NCBI RefSeq assembly: GCF_004343775.1
Contig: NZ_PTXL01000002.1
Span: 1,116,001-1,180,000 of the forward strand
Length of the DNA stretch: 64,000 nt
Direction of reading: 5' to 3'
Source: Burkholderia sp. SRS-46
GTDB lineage: Bacteria > Pseudomonadota > Gammaproteobacteria > Burkholderiales > Burkholderiaceae
Shown: positions 42,960 to 51,750 of the stretch, piece after piece
Layout: every line of letters begins with the position of its first letter
Position numbering within the stretch: the first letter of the stretch is position 1
Notes under the pieces: generated by a model
Databases searched by the model: none
What the model was told of the DNA's origin: nothing
Seen by the model: the letters and a program-made list of their open reading frames with translations, nothing else
Translations under genes and position numbers: made by a program

Positions 42960-43907
42960 TCAGCGCGCCCCCGCGAGCACGAACGACGCATCCGGCTCGC
43001 GCAGCGTCGGCAGCGCACCGACGAACTGCCACGCATCGAGATCGAGCTCGCGCACGTAGTCGTCCTGGAACGACACGTAGGCCGCGCGCCGCGTCGGATG
43101 GAACGACAGCGCGGTCGGGTTCGCGGGCAGCGCGACGCGCTCGATCTCCTCGAGCTGCTGCGCGTCGAACACCGAGATCGACCGCTCGCCCGAATTGGTC
43201 AGCAGCAGCAGGTCGCGGCCGTCCGGCGCGCTCGTGCGATAGATCCGGTTCGGGTCGTGGCGCGTCTTCACGCGGCGGCCGCAGGCCATCGTGTCGGTGT
43301 CGATCGCGACCAGCGTGTCGTCGCCGCGGTTCGCGACGTAGAGGGTGCGCTCGTCGGACGACAGCGCGTTGCCTTCCGGGCGCGGTCCCGGCATCACCGC
43401 GCGCGGCGCGACCGTCGCGTCGCGCGGATGGAACTGCGTGACCGTGTTCGACAGCAGGTGCACGCCGTACGCGCGGCTCGCATCGCGCGTGAGCGTCACG
43501 AGGTGCGTCTTCACGCCGCCGGACGGCACCGCCAGGTTCGGCACCGCCTGCTCGGTCGGGCGATCGAACACGAGCAGCATGTCGTGCGCCTCGCTCATCG
43601 CGTAGAGCCGCCCTTCGCGGTCGCTCGCCATGCCGTGCGGCCGGTAGTACGGCCACAGGTCGAGCATGCGCGTGTGGCTGCGCTCACCGAGATCGATCTC
43701 GGCGATCCGGTGATCGCCTTCGTGGCCGCGCGACCACGCGGTCTCGATTCCGAAGATGCCGACATACGCGAAGCGCTGGTTCGCGTCGACGGTGAATTCA
43801 TGCGGGAAGTTCGGCAGCACGATGTGCTTGAGCGCCGTCTTCGTGTCGAGATCGTAAAAGCTGAAGGTATGGGCGCACTTCTGCACCAGCAACAGGATGT
43901 CGTTCAT
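42960..43907 (-). CDS. YncE/lactonase-type beta-propeller protein
   Basis: A 315-residue protein of repeated beta-blade units such as RTLYVANRGDDTLVAID and RDLLLLTNSGERSISVFD, spaced about 45 residues apart, giving six or seven blades. There is no signal peptide, so it is cytoplasmic, unlike YncE. GGAGACCCACG precedes ATG. It may be a second lactonase or a mutarotase-like protein; 6-phosphogluconolactonases share this fold. It sits between the MFS transporter and the lactonase-like gene. Confidence 0.8.
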   Translation of the reverse strand: MNDILLLVQKCAHTFSFYDLDTKTALKHIVLPNFPHEFTVDANQRFAYVGIFGIETAWSRGHEGDHRIAEIDLGERSHTRMLDLWPYYRPHGMASDREGRLYAMSEAHDMLLVFDRPTEQAVPNLAVPSGGVKTHLVTLTRDASRAYGVHLLSNTVTQFHPRDATVAPRAVMPGPRPEGNALSSDERTLYVANRGDDTLVAIDTDTMACGRRVKTRHDPNRIYRTSAPDGRDLLLLTNSGERSISVFDAQQLEEIERVALPANPTALSFHPTRRAAYVSFQDDYVRELDLDAWQFVGALPTLREPDASFVLAGAR

Positions 43908-44000
43908 CGTGGGTCTCCGTACTCCGATCGTACTGCCGCGGCGCGATCCGTGCGCCGCGGCGAAATCTTGTGCATGTCTCGGCGGCTTGCTCGCGCCGGT

Positions 44001-45299
44001 TCAGCCCTCGCAGCGCTTCGGCAGCGTGCAGGTCAGCAGCCCGGCTACCGCGAGCGCGCCCGCGAGGCTGTAGACGCCGGCCGCCGCGCTCACGTGCTGG
44101 GTCAGCACGCCCACCGCGTAAGGGCCGCAGAACCCGCCGAGGTTGCCGAGCGCGTTGATCAGCCCGCGCGCGCTGCCGGCTGTCTCGACGCTGCACAGCT
44201 TCGGCGGGATCGCCCAGAACACGCCGGCCGCCGCCTGCAGGAAGAAGCCGCAGCCGATCAGGAACGCATACGACACCCACGTGACCGACTGGAACCGCAC
44301 CGACAGGAACAGGCACGCGGCGAAGCCGAGCAGCGGCAGCACGATGAACAGGCGGCGCTTGCCGGTCTTGTCCGACCAATACGACGTCACGCTCATCCCG
44401 AGCATCGTGCCGAGGTACGGCAGGATCGCCAGCATCCCGACCTGCGCCATCCCGCCATGGGTGAGGTTTTTCAGGAGCGTGGGCAACCACAGCGTATAGC
44501 CGTAGATGCCGACCTGGTAGCAGAAATTGATCGCGACGAGCCGCCACACCGTTTCGTCGCGCAGCAGCGCGCCGAACGACGTTGCGGTCTGCTGCGCGCC
44601 GCCGCGCGCGGCCTCGCGCTCCGCGCGCAGCGCATCGACGAGGTACGCCTTCTCGCGCGGCGACAGCCAGCGCGCGGTTTCCGGGCGATCGTCGGCGAAC
44701 GGCAGCCAGATCGCGAGGAACGCGAGCGACACCAGCCCCGCGCCGTAGAACAGGTGACGCCAGTCGTATGCGGCGAGGATGAAGCCGGACAGCGGCGCGG
44801 TGATCATCCCGGCGAGCGGCACGAACATGATCACCATCGCGTTCGCGCGGCCGCGCTCGCGGTCGGGGAACCAGTTGCTGACCATCGTCAGCACGACGGG
44901 CAGCATCCCGCCTTCGGCGACGCCGAGCAGGAAGCGCAGCGTCAGCAACTGCCACGTGTCGGTGACGAGCCCCGTGAGCGCCGACAGCACGGCCCAGCTC
45001 ACCAGCGACCACGCGATGAACTTCTTGCCGCCGCCGAGCGCCGCGAGCCGCCCGCCGGGAATCTGCAGGAACAGGTAGCCGAAGAAGAAGATGCCGCCCG
45101 CGAGGCCGGCCATGCTCGCGCCGATGCCGAGCTCGGCGTTCATCCCGCCGGGCATCGCGAACGCGATGTTCACGCGGTCCATGTACGACACGATGCAGGC
45201 CATCAGCAGCGGCGGGATCACGCGCAGCCAGCGGCGGCGCGGAATGGGAGCGGTGGCGTCGGCATCGTAGGCCGGGCTCGCCTGGTTCAGGGTGGTCAT
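44001..45299 (-). CDS. MFS transporter, anion:cation symporter (ACS) family
   Basis: A 432-residue 12-helix permease. VSYMDRVNIAFAMP in helix 1 and GGRLAALGGGKKF in the 2-3 loop mark the ACS family with GudP, GarP and ExuT, which import sugar acids with protons. ATTGGAGACACC precedes ATG. It belongs to the operon for 2-oxoglutarate formation from a sugar acid and is its obvious uptake system. Confidence 0.9.
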   Translation of the reverse strand: MTTLNQASPAYDADATAPIPRRRWLRVIPPLLMACIVSYMDRVNIAFAMPGGMNAELGIGASMAGLAGGIFFFGYLFLQIPGGRLAALGGGKKFIAWSLVSWAVLSALTGLVTDTWQLLTLRFLLGVAEGGMLPVVLTMVSNWFPDRERGRANAMVIMFVPLAGMITAPLSGFILAAYDWRHLFYGAGLVSLAFLAIWLPFADDRPETARWLSPREKAYLVDALRAEREAARGGAQQTATSFGALLRDETVWRLVAINFCYQVGIYGYTLWLPTLLKNLTHGGMAQVGMLAILPYLGTMLGMSVTSYWSDKTGKRRLFIVLPLLGFAACLFLSVRFQSVTWVSYAFLIGCGFFLQAAAGVFWAIPPKLCSVETAGSARGLINALGNLGGFCGPYAVGVLTQHVSAAAGVYSLAGALAVAGLLTCTLPKRCEG

Positions 45300-45382
45300 G
45301 GTGTCTCCAATCGTTTTGTCGGTAGGCATGCGGCCTTCTGGCGAGCCGTTCGGTATCCTGTTGAAGTTCGGCGGCGTTGCGC

Positions 45383-46300
45383 CTAGCGCCCCCAGCGCAG
45401 CACGAGCGGATCGAGCCGCCGCGCCGCGTCGAGCAGCCCCGCGCGCGTATCCGGATGCAGGTCGGGCCACGGCGCGCGCGGCTTGTCGCACGCGATCACA
45501 CCACCCGCCTTCATCAGCGCCTTCGCCGCGAGGAAGCCGGCCTGCCGGTTCTCGTAGTTGATCAGCGGCAGCCAGCGCGCGTACTGCTCGCACGCCTCGT
45601 CGCGGCGGCCCGCGAAATACGCGTCGGTGATCCGGCGGATCCCGTCCGGATAGCCGCCGCCCGTCATTGCGCCGGTCGCGCCCGCATCGAGATCGGCGAG
45701 CAGCGTGATGCCCTCCTCGCCGTCCCACGGCCCCTCGATCGCGTCGCCGCCCACGCGGATCAGCTCGCGCAGCTTCGCGGCCGCGCCGGGCGTTTCGATC
45801 TTGAAATACGACACCGCGTCGATTTCTCGCGCGAGCCGTGCGAGGCAGTCGACCGGCAGCGGCGTGCCGCTCGCGGGCGCGTCCTGGATCATCAGCGGGA
45901 TGTCGAGCCCGTCGCTCGCGTCCCGGAAGAACGCGTGGATCGCGGCTTCCGGCACGCGGAAGGTCGCGCCGTGATACGGCGGCATCACCATCACCATCGC
46001 CGCGCCCATCGCCTGCGCGCGCCGGTTGCGCGCCGCGCAGATCCGCGCGCTGAAGTGCGACGTCGTGACGATCACCGGCACGCGGCCGGCGACGTGCTCG
46101 AGCACCGTGCGCGTCAGCAGGTCACGCTCGTCGTCGCCGAGCGCGAACTGCTCCGAGTAGTTCGCGAGAATGCAGATGCCGTGCGAGCCGGCATCGATCA
46201 TGAAGTCGATCGCGCGGCGCTGGCCGTCGAGATCGAGCGCGCCGTCGTCGGTGAAAATCGTCGGCGCCACCGGATAAACGCCCTGGTAACGTGCGCGCAT
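45383..46300 (-). CDS. L-2-keto-3-deoxyarabonate dehydratase (DHDPS family)
   Basis: A 305-residue class I aldolase-fold protein. The Schiff-base lysine is in SYFKIE, and the usual tyrosine motif YNxP is replaced by IQDAP, as in the dehydratases that convert 2-keto-3-deoxy-pentonate to 2,5-dioxopentanoate rather than in aldolases. LDLDGQRRAIDFMIDAGSHG (near 23-42) and YSEQFAL agree with the Azospirillum L-KDA dehydratase as I remember it. It starts two bases after the enolase-type dehydratase stop. The product is the substrate of the KGSADH encoded in the same operon. Confidence 0.82.
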   Translation of the reverse strand: MRARYQGVYPVAPTIFTDDGALDLDGQRRAIDFMIDAGSHGICILANYSEQFALGDDERDLLTRTVLEHVAGRVPVIVTTSHFSARICAARNRRAQAMGAAMVMVMPPYHGATFRVPEAAIHAFFRDASDGLDIPLMIQDAPASGTPLPVDCLARLAREIDAVSYFKIETPGAAAKLRELIRVGGDAIEGPWDGEEGITLLADLDAGATGAMTGGGYPDGIRRITDAYFAGRRDEACEQYARWLPLINYENRQAGFLAAKALMKAGGVIACDKPRAPWPDLHPDTRAGLLDAARRLDPLVLRWGR

Positions 46301-46302
46301 GA

Positions 46303-47475
46303 TCACTCCACGATGTCGAACTGGTCGAGGAATTCGGTCTTCAGCGTGAGGCCGAGCCCGGGCACGTCGTCGCGCAGCTGCACGAAGCCGTTCTCGGCCA
46401 CCGGCTCGCCGTCGAAGATGTAATAGAACAGCTCGTTGCCGACCTCGACGTCGAACATCGGGAAGTACTCGCTCATCGGCGACGCGAGCGTGCTCATCGT
46501 CAGGTGGTAGTTGTGCATCTGGCCCGCGTGCGGGATCACCGGCACGCTGTACGCCTCGCACAGCGCGTTGATCTTGTGCGCCATCGTGATGCCGCCGACG
46601 CGGTTCGTGTCGTACTGCACGACCGACACGGCCTTGCGGTCGAGCAGCTGCTTGAAGCCGTACAGCGAGAACTCGTGCTCGCCGCCGGAAATCGGGATGC
46701 TCGTCAACCGGTTCAGCTCGGCATAGCCGTCGATGTCGTCGGCGATCACCGGCTCCTCGAGCCAGCGCGGCTGGTACTGCTCGAGCTTCGGCAGGATGCG
46801 CTTCGCATACTCGAGGTTCCAGCCCATGTAGCACTCGAGCATCAGGTCGTTGTCGTAGCCGATCACCTCGCGGATCGCCGCGACCGACTTCAGGTTCTCG
46901 GCCACGCCCTGCTGCCCGTGCGCGGGCCCGTAGCCGAAGCGCATCTTGAATGCCCGGAAGCCTTCGTCGAGATAGCGCTGCGCTTCCGCCTGCATGTCCT
47001 TCAGGTCGGTGCGGTACAGCTTCGAGTAATAGCAAGGAATCCTTTCCTTCGTGCGGCCGCCGAGCAGCTTGAACACGGGCTTGCCGACGCTCTTGCCGAG
47101 GATGTCCCAGATCGCGATGTCCACCGCCGAGATCGCCGCCATGCCGATGCCCTTGCGGCCCCAGGCGTGGGTCGCGCGGTACATCCGCTGGTTCAGGTAT
47201 TCGTAGTCCCACGGGTCCTGGCCGATCACGAGCGGCGCGAGGTACTGGTCGACGATCGCCTTCGCGACGTGCGGCGCGAGCGCGACGTTGCCGAGCCCGA
47301 CGATGCCGTCGTCGGTCTCGACCTCGACCACCGTCCACGCATGGAAGCGGAACGTGCTCATCGTCTCCTGCGGTGCGTACAGCATGTCCATCGCGTTCGA
47401 GCAGAAGTTGCCCTGTGGCGGCACGGTCTTGCCTTTCCATTGGTACACGCGTGCGCGTACGGCCTTGATCTTCAT
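46303..47475 (-). CDS. Enolase-superfamily sugar-acid dehydratase (mandelate racemase/MLE family)
   Basis: A 390-residue enzyme: an N-terminal capping domain (1-130) and a barrel with KMRFGYG (KxR base), ECYMGWN and EEP metal ligands, GEHE, and HAGQMHNYH carrying the His base. The pattern fits acid-sugar dehydratases related to rhamnonate dehydratase. AGGAGACGACGCC precedes ATG. With KDA dehydratase next door it should give a 2-keto-3-deoxy pentonate, so an L-configured pentonate such as L-lyxonate or L-arabinonate is a candidate. The substrate is inferred. Confidence 0.85.
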   Translation of the reverse strand: MKIKAVRARVYQWKGKTVPPQGNFCSNAMDMLYAPQETMSTFRFHAWTVVEVETDDGIVGLGNVALAPHVAKAIVDQYLAPLVIGQDPWDYEYLNQRMYRATHAWGRKGIGMAAISAVDIAIWDILGKSVGKPVFKLLGGRTKERIPCYYSKLYRTDLKDMQAEAQRYLDEGFRAFKMRFGYGPAHGQQGVAENLKSVAAIREVIGYDNDLMLECYMGWNLEYAKRILPKLEQYQPRWLEEPVIADDIDGYAELNRLTSIPISGGEHEFSLYGFKQLLDRKAVSVVQYDTNRVGGITMAHKINALCEAYSVPVIPHAGQMHNYHLTMSTLASPMSEYFPMFDVEVGNELFYYIFDGEPVAENGFVQLRDDVPGLGLTLKTEFLDQFDIVE

Positions 47476-47530
47476 GGCGTCGTCTCCTGGTGTTCGGTTC
47501 TGGTGTGAATGTCCTGCCGGCGGGCAGCCG

Positions 47531-48577
47531 TTACGCGGACGTGGTCTGCCGGCGGTGCGCGGCGCCCATCCGGCAGGCGATCTGCAGCGCCTGCCAGGTC
47601 GCGCCGACGTCGGCCGTGCCGCGCCCCGCGATGTCGTACGCGGTGCCGTGCGCGGGGGTCGTGATCGGCACGGGTAGCCCGCCCTGCACGGTCACGCCGC
47701 GCGAGAAGCCGAGCAGCTTGATCGCGATCTGCCCCTGGTCGTGGTACATCGTGACGATCGCCTGGTAGTCGCCGGCCTGCGCCTTCAGGAAGATCGTGTC
47801 GGCCGGGAACGGGCCGTGGAACGGCGCGTCGGTCGGCCAGTCGCGTGCCTGCAGCGCGCGCACCGCCGGTTCGATCACGTCGATCTCCTCGCGCCCGCAG
47901 CTGCCGCCGTCGCCGCCGTGCGGGTTGAATGCGGCGATCGCGACCTTCGGCGCGGCGACACCGTTCGCACGCAGCGAGCGGTAGATCAGTTCGGATGCCC
48001 GTTCGATCCGCTCGACCGACAGGTAGCGGGCCGCATCCTTCAGCGGAATGTGCGACGAGATGCGCGCGGTCCACAGTTCGCCGAGCGTGTTGAATTCGCA
48101 GAAGTAGCCGGTCACGCCGAGGTATTCGGCGAAGTGGTGCAGCTCGTCCTCGTGCGCGAGGCCGCCGAGCTTCATCGCGTGCTTGTTGAGCGGCGCGAAA
48201 CAGATCGCGTCGACGTCGCCGGCGAGCGCGGCATCCATGCAGCGGTTCAGCACGTCGAGCACCGCGCGACCGCCGGCGGCACCGGCCTGGCTCATCGTCA
48301 CCTGCGCCGGATCGACGGTATCGATCGCGACGAACGCAGGCAGCGCGCACGACGGGCGCTCGCGCACGGCGGCGAGCGACGCGACCGGCTCGACCGCCAC
48401 CTGCACGCCCGCGACGCGTTGCCCGGCTTCCCACAGCCAGCGGTCGCCGATCAGCACCAGGTTGGCGCGCGACGTGGCGTCGGGCCGCGCGAGCAGCTTC
48501 GCGATCAGCTCGGGGCCGATGCCGGCCGGGTCGCCGAGCGTGAGCGCGACGACGGGCAATGCCGGGGCGGCCGTCAT
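47531..48577 (-). CDS. pdxA2: PdxA-family 4-hydroxythreonine-4-phosphate dehydrogenase paralogue (PdxA2 type)
   Basis: A 348-residue enzyme with [12 protein letters not shown] near residue 13, FAPLNKHAM, and the metal-binding [11 protein letters not shown] and [10 protein letters not shown] segments of the PdxA family. In catabolic operons such paralogues (PdxA2) are thought to oxidise hydroxy-acid phosphates such as threonate phosphates rather than make vitamin B6. It is the first gene of the leftward sugar-acid operon, 55 bases before the dehydratase. No kinase is present to make its phosphorylated substrate, which is odd. Confidence 0.88.
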   Translation of the reverse strand: MTAAPALPVVALTLGDPAGIGPELIAKLLARPDATSRANLVLIGDRWLWEAGQRVAGVQVAVEPVASLAAVRERPSCALPAFVAIDTVDPAQVTMSQAGAAGGRAVLDVLNRCMDAALAGDVDAICFAPLNKHAMKLGGLAHEDELHHFAEYLGVTGYFCEFNTLGELWTARISSHIPLKDAARYLSVERIERASELIYRSLRANGVAAPKVAIAAFNPHGGDGGSCGREEIDVIEPAVRALQARDWPTDAPFHGPFPADTIFLKAQAGDYQAIVTMYHDQGQIAIKLLGFSRGVTVQGGLPVPITTPAHGTAYDIAGRGTADVGATWQALQIACRMGAAHRRQTTSA

Positions 48578-48755
48578 GCCCGGTCTCCGGCGCGGGCCGG
48601 GCCGCGGGCGGGGGTGGCCGAATTCGTCTGCATGGTCGTCTCCTGTGCTGTCTGGCCGGAAACCGGCCGTTCGTCATGTGGGGTTCATGCTAGGTAGACG
48701 GAACACGCCGGTAAATTGAAAACTCTTGATGAATTGATAACCTGAGGTAATCGAA

Positions 48756-49688
48756 TTGGGTTCGATCGACAGGAAGGACTCGACGCCGCAACTGCTGAAC
48801 CGGCTGCGGATGCGCCAGGTGGCGCTGCTGCTGGCGGTGGAGGAATGCTCGACGCTGCGCGCCGCCGCCGACCGGCTCGGCCTCACGCAGCCGGCGGCGA
48901 CCAAGATGCTGCGCGAGCTCGAGGACGCGCTCGGCCAGCCGCTGTTCGAACGCGTCGGGCGCGGGCTGGTGCTGAACCCGGCCGGCGAGCGGGTGCTCGG
49001 CTACTTTCGCGGGATTCGCGGCAGCATGGAATCGCTGAACCGCGAGCTGGCCGAGCTGCAACTCGGCAGCGCGGGGCGGCTCGCGATCGGCAGCATCATG
49101 GCGGCCGCGCCCGGGCGGCTCACCGAGGCGCTCGTGCAGTTGAAGGCGCGCTTTCCGCTGCTCGCGATCGACATCGCGGTGGATACGAGCGACAAGCTGA
49201 TGCCGCAACTGCAGGAAGGCGTGCTCGAGGTGGTGATCGGGCGCGATGTGGGCGCGGACTGCGAATTCCGTGCGGTGGATGATGAAGCGCTAGCGATCGT
49301 CGCGGGCCGCGACCATCCGCTGGTCGGTAGCGGGCCGGTCGAATTCGCGGCGCTGCTCGACTATCCGTGGATCCTGCAGCCGGCCGGCAGCCCCGCGCGC
49401 GAAGTGGTCGAGCGCGAGTTCCGGATGCATCACCAGCCGATGCCGCGCGGGTTGATCGAGACAGGGTCGATCCTCACGACGATGAACCTCGTCGACCGCT
49501 CACGGATGCTCGGCGTGATTCCGCAGACAGTCGCCGAACTGAATGCCGCGCACGGGATGGTCGCGATCGTCGAGTACACGCTTGCGCAGAAGCTGCCTTC
49601 GTACGGGAGCCTGGTGCGACGGGATCGGCCGCTGTCGGTGCCGGCGCAGCAGTTTCTCGCGTTGTTTCATCGGGAGGCGAACGCCTGA
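48756..49688 (+). CDS. LysR family regulator of the sugar-acid operon
   Basis: A 310-residue LysR protein of the GbpR/galactose-binding regulator style. The start is read as TTG at 48756 with GAGGT upstream; an internal ATG near 48810 would cut into the helix-turn-helix, so TTG is preferred. TLRAAADRLGLTQPAATKML is the winged helix. It is divergent from pdxA2 across 178 bases, which should contain the operator. Confidence 0.88.
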   Translation: MGSIDRKDSTPQLLNRLRMRQVALLLAVEECSTLRAAADRLGLTQPAATKMLRELEDALGQPLFERVGRGLVLNPAGERVLGYFRGIRGSMESLNRELAELQLGSAGRLAIGSIMAAAPGRLTEALVQLKARFPLLAIDIAVDTSDKLMPQLQEGVLEVVIGRDVGADCEFRAVDDEALAIVAGRDHPLVGSGPVEFAALLDYPWILQPAGSPAREVVEREFRMHHQPMPRGLIETGSILTTMNLVDRSRMLGVIPQTVAELNAAHGMVAIVEYTLAQKLPSYGSLVRRDRPLSVPAQQFLALFHREANA

Positions 49689-49834
49689 CGCGCGGCGGTG
49701 CGACTTGCCGCCGTGCGACACCGTCTTGCCAAAACCACCGCGTTATTTTTTTCCGCCACTTGCGCCCGGCAAGATGTGCCGTCGGCTACGGCGCGGTGCC
49801 GTTCCGGCGCCCCAACCCTGACTGGCGGAACAAC

Positions 49835-50380
49835 ATGAAAACGATCAAGACGCTTGCCCTGCTCTGTTGCGTGGGCATCCAGTGCGCGACGCTCGCCCAT
49901 GCGGAAGAACCGAAGAAGGTCGCGTTCGTCGACACCGGCAATACCGGGCGCAGCGTGATGGCCGAGGCCATCGCGAACCAGCTGATCGGGCAGCGCCATG
50001 CGCACATCGCGGTGATCTCGCGCGCGGTCGACGAGGATCCGTACGACGAGAAGCCGGAGGAAAATGGCGTGATCCTGATGAAGCGACGCGGCATCGACAC
50101 GTCCGCGCACCGCTCGGTGCAGCTCGGCGCGAACGACGTCAAGCACTCCGACGTGATCCTGACGATGACCGACAAGCACAAGGAAAAAGTGCTCGCGCTC
50201 TATCCGTCGGCGGCCGGCAAGGTGCACACGCTCGCCGAATACGCGACCGGCAAGACCGAGGACGTGCCGGACGCATGGGGCAAGCCGATCGCGTTCTACG
50301 AGAACGTCACCGTGCAGCTCGACGCGTTCATTCCGCCCGCGCTCGACAAGATCGCGGCGCTGCCGGCGGCGAAGGAGTAG
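49835..50380 (+). CDS. Secreted low-molecular-weight phosphatase-like protein with altered active site
   Basis: A 181-residue protein with a clear signal peptide (cut after AHA, residue 23). The mature part follows the low-molecular-weight protein tyrosine phosphatase fold: FVDTGNTGRSVMAEA (31-45) aligns with the P-loop C-x5-R-S, LTMTDKHKEKV with the central strand and VPDAWG with the acid loop. The nucleophilic cysteine is replaced by D33 while R39 and S40 remain, so classical phosphatase chemistry is not expected. It would sit in the periplasm, unusual for the family. It converges with the AraC gene. Confidence 0.82.
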   Translation: MKTIKTLALLCCVGIQCATLAHAEEPKKVAFVDTGNTGRSVMAEAIANQLIGQRHAHIAVISRAVDEDPYDEKPEENGVILMKRRGIDTSAHRSVQLGANDVKHSDVILTMTDKHKEKVLALYPSAAGKVHTLAEYATGKTEDVPDAWGKPIAFYENVTVQLDAFIPPALDKIAALPAAKE

Positions 50381-50426
50381 CGGATGCGGCGGCGGCGGCA
50401 GTGCCCGGTAGCATCCGCCGCCGCTG

Positions 50427-51467
50427 TCAACCGCCCTCCGGGCCGCGCCGCAGCCCGCTGCGAAACGCCCCCGGCGCCACCCCGTACCAGCGCTTGAACG
50501 CCTGCGAGAAACTCGACAGGTCGCTGAACCCGAGCCGCTCCGCGACGTCCGTGAGCGTGAGCCGCGCATCGCCGAGCAGCGTCTCGGCCATCGCGCCGCG
50601 CGACTCGGCGAGCAGCACGCGGAACGTCGTGCCCTCCTCCTGCAGCCGGCGCTTCAGCGTGCGCGCGCTGGTGTTCATCAGCCGCGCCATGTCCTCGAGC
50701 GAGTACGGCGCCGCACCCGACGTCGCACTCAGGTAGTCGCGGATCATCGCGGCGGTGCCCACATGCGCGCGCCGCGCTTCCACGAGCCGGCTGCACATCT
50801 GCTCGCACATCGACACCGTGAGCGGGTTCGCATGCGGCAGCGGCCGCTCGAGCGACGCACGCGCGAACGCGAGGCTGTTCGTGCGCGCGCCGAGCTCGGG
50901 CTCGACGCCGCAGATCCGCGGCGCCGCCGCGCCCCGCGCGGGCGTCGCGCGTTCGGCCTGCAGCGTGAAGCGCGACAACGCGAATTCCGCACCGCCGATT
51001 TCCTGCAGCAGCACGGCCGCCGCGGCCATGTCGCGCTCGACGACGAACCGGCTCAGCTCGCCCGCCAGCTCGGGCGCACCGAAATTCAGCACGCACGCAT
51101 CGCCTTCCTCGCGGTAGGTGATCACGGTGTACGCAAAGGTGAGCGGCAGGAAACGCAGCGCGAGCGCCAGCGCTTCGCGCGCGGTGGCGCTCGCGATCAG
51201 CCCGTAGCCCCACACGCCATAGGCCGAGAAGTGATAGCGCCGCCCGACCTCGAAGCCGAGGCCCGGCGGCGCCCCGAGCAGGCGCAGCAGGTTGCCGGTG
51301 ACGCGCAGCTCCTGCGCGGCCGTCACCTCCGCGTTCGGGTCGGCGAGCTGCGCGTCCGACAACCCCGTGCCGGCGAGCAGCTTCGCGCGCGACACACCGC
51401 GTTCATCGCCGAAATCGGCCAGCAGGCGGGCGCTGGCCGGACTTCGGGTGTAGTCCCAGAAGCTCAT
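50427..51467 (-). CDS. AraC family regulator (AraC_arabinose-binding/OruR-type N-domain)
   Basis: A 346-residue regulator. The N-terminal 190 residues form the domain found in OruR/VirF-like AraC proteins, starting LLAGTGLSDAQL; the last 100 hold two helix-turn-helix motifs (LEDMARLMNTSARTLKRRLQ and LTDVAERLGFSDLSSFSQAF). The start at 51467 is favoured over an upstream ATG. It is divergent from the decayed aldehyde dehydrogenase, GMC oxidoreductase and monooxygenase genes and is the likely regulator of that unit. Confidence 0.9.
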   Translation of the reverse strand: MSFWDYTRSPASARLLADFGDERGVSRAKLLAGTGLSDAQLADPNAEVTAAQELRVTGNLLRLLGAPPGLGFEVGRRYHFSAYGVWGYGLIASATAREALALALRFLPLTFAYTVITYREEGDACVLNFGAPELAGELSRFVVERDMAAAAVLLQEIGGAEFALSRFTLQAERATPARGAAAPRICGVEPELGARTNSLAFARASLERPLPHANPLTVSMCEQMCSRLVEARRAHVGTAAMIRDYLSATSGAAPYSLEDMARLMNTSARTLKRRLQEEGTTFRVLLAESRGAMAETLLGDARLTLTDVAERLGFSDLSSFSQAFKRWYGVAPGAFRSGLRRGPEGG

Positions 51468-51613
51468 GCGGAGAAACCCTCGAAGCGCCGATTTGGCCCA
51501 AATACTAAAACAATTGTCCCGTCGCAGCATTGGTGTTTTCCCACGCGGCCCGCAACATCGCCGTCATCCAGTCGTCATCCGAACGACTCCCCTGACCGCC
51601 CGGAGGAGACCCC

Positions 51614-51724
51614 ATGCGCCCCAGCCCCCCGACCGATCTCGCGGCACGCTTCGAGCGCCAGCGCGACGCGTTCGCGCGCGAGCCCGACCCGCCGCCGACC
51701 ATGCGCCTGTCGCGCATCGCGTGA
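51614..51724 (+). pseudogene. Remnant of an aldehyde dehydrogenase N-terminus
   Basis: GGAGGAGACCCC gives a perfect ribosome site before ATG, yet the frame stops after 36 residues. LAARFERQRDAFAREPDPP resembles the N-terminal helix of coniferyl-aldehyde-type dehydrogenases (LxxxFxxQRxAFxxxPxP). The GMC oxidoreductase starts 26 bases later, so most of an aldehyde dehydrogenase gene seems to have been deleted. The match is short and could be coincidental. Confidence 0.45.
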
Positions 51725-51750
51725 TCCACCGATTTTCCGGAGACGATTCC

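Noticed and set aside
50380-50424. GC-rich inverted repeat between the phosphatase-like and AraC genes
   Set aside because: GCGG/CCGC triplet runs pair in many registers and no T-run follows; could be a bidirectional terminator but evidence is thin.
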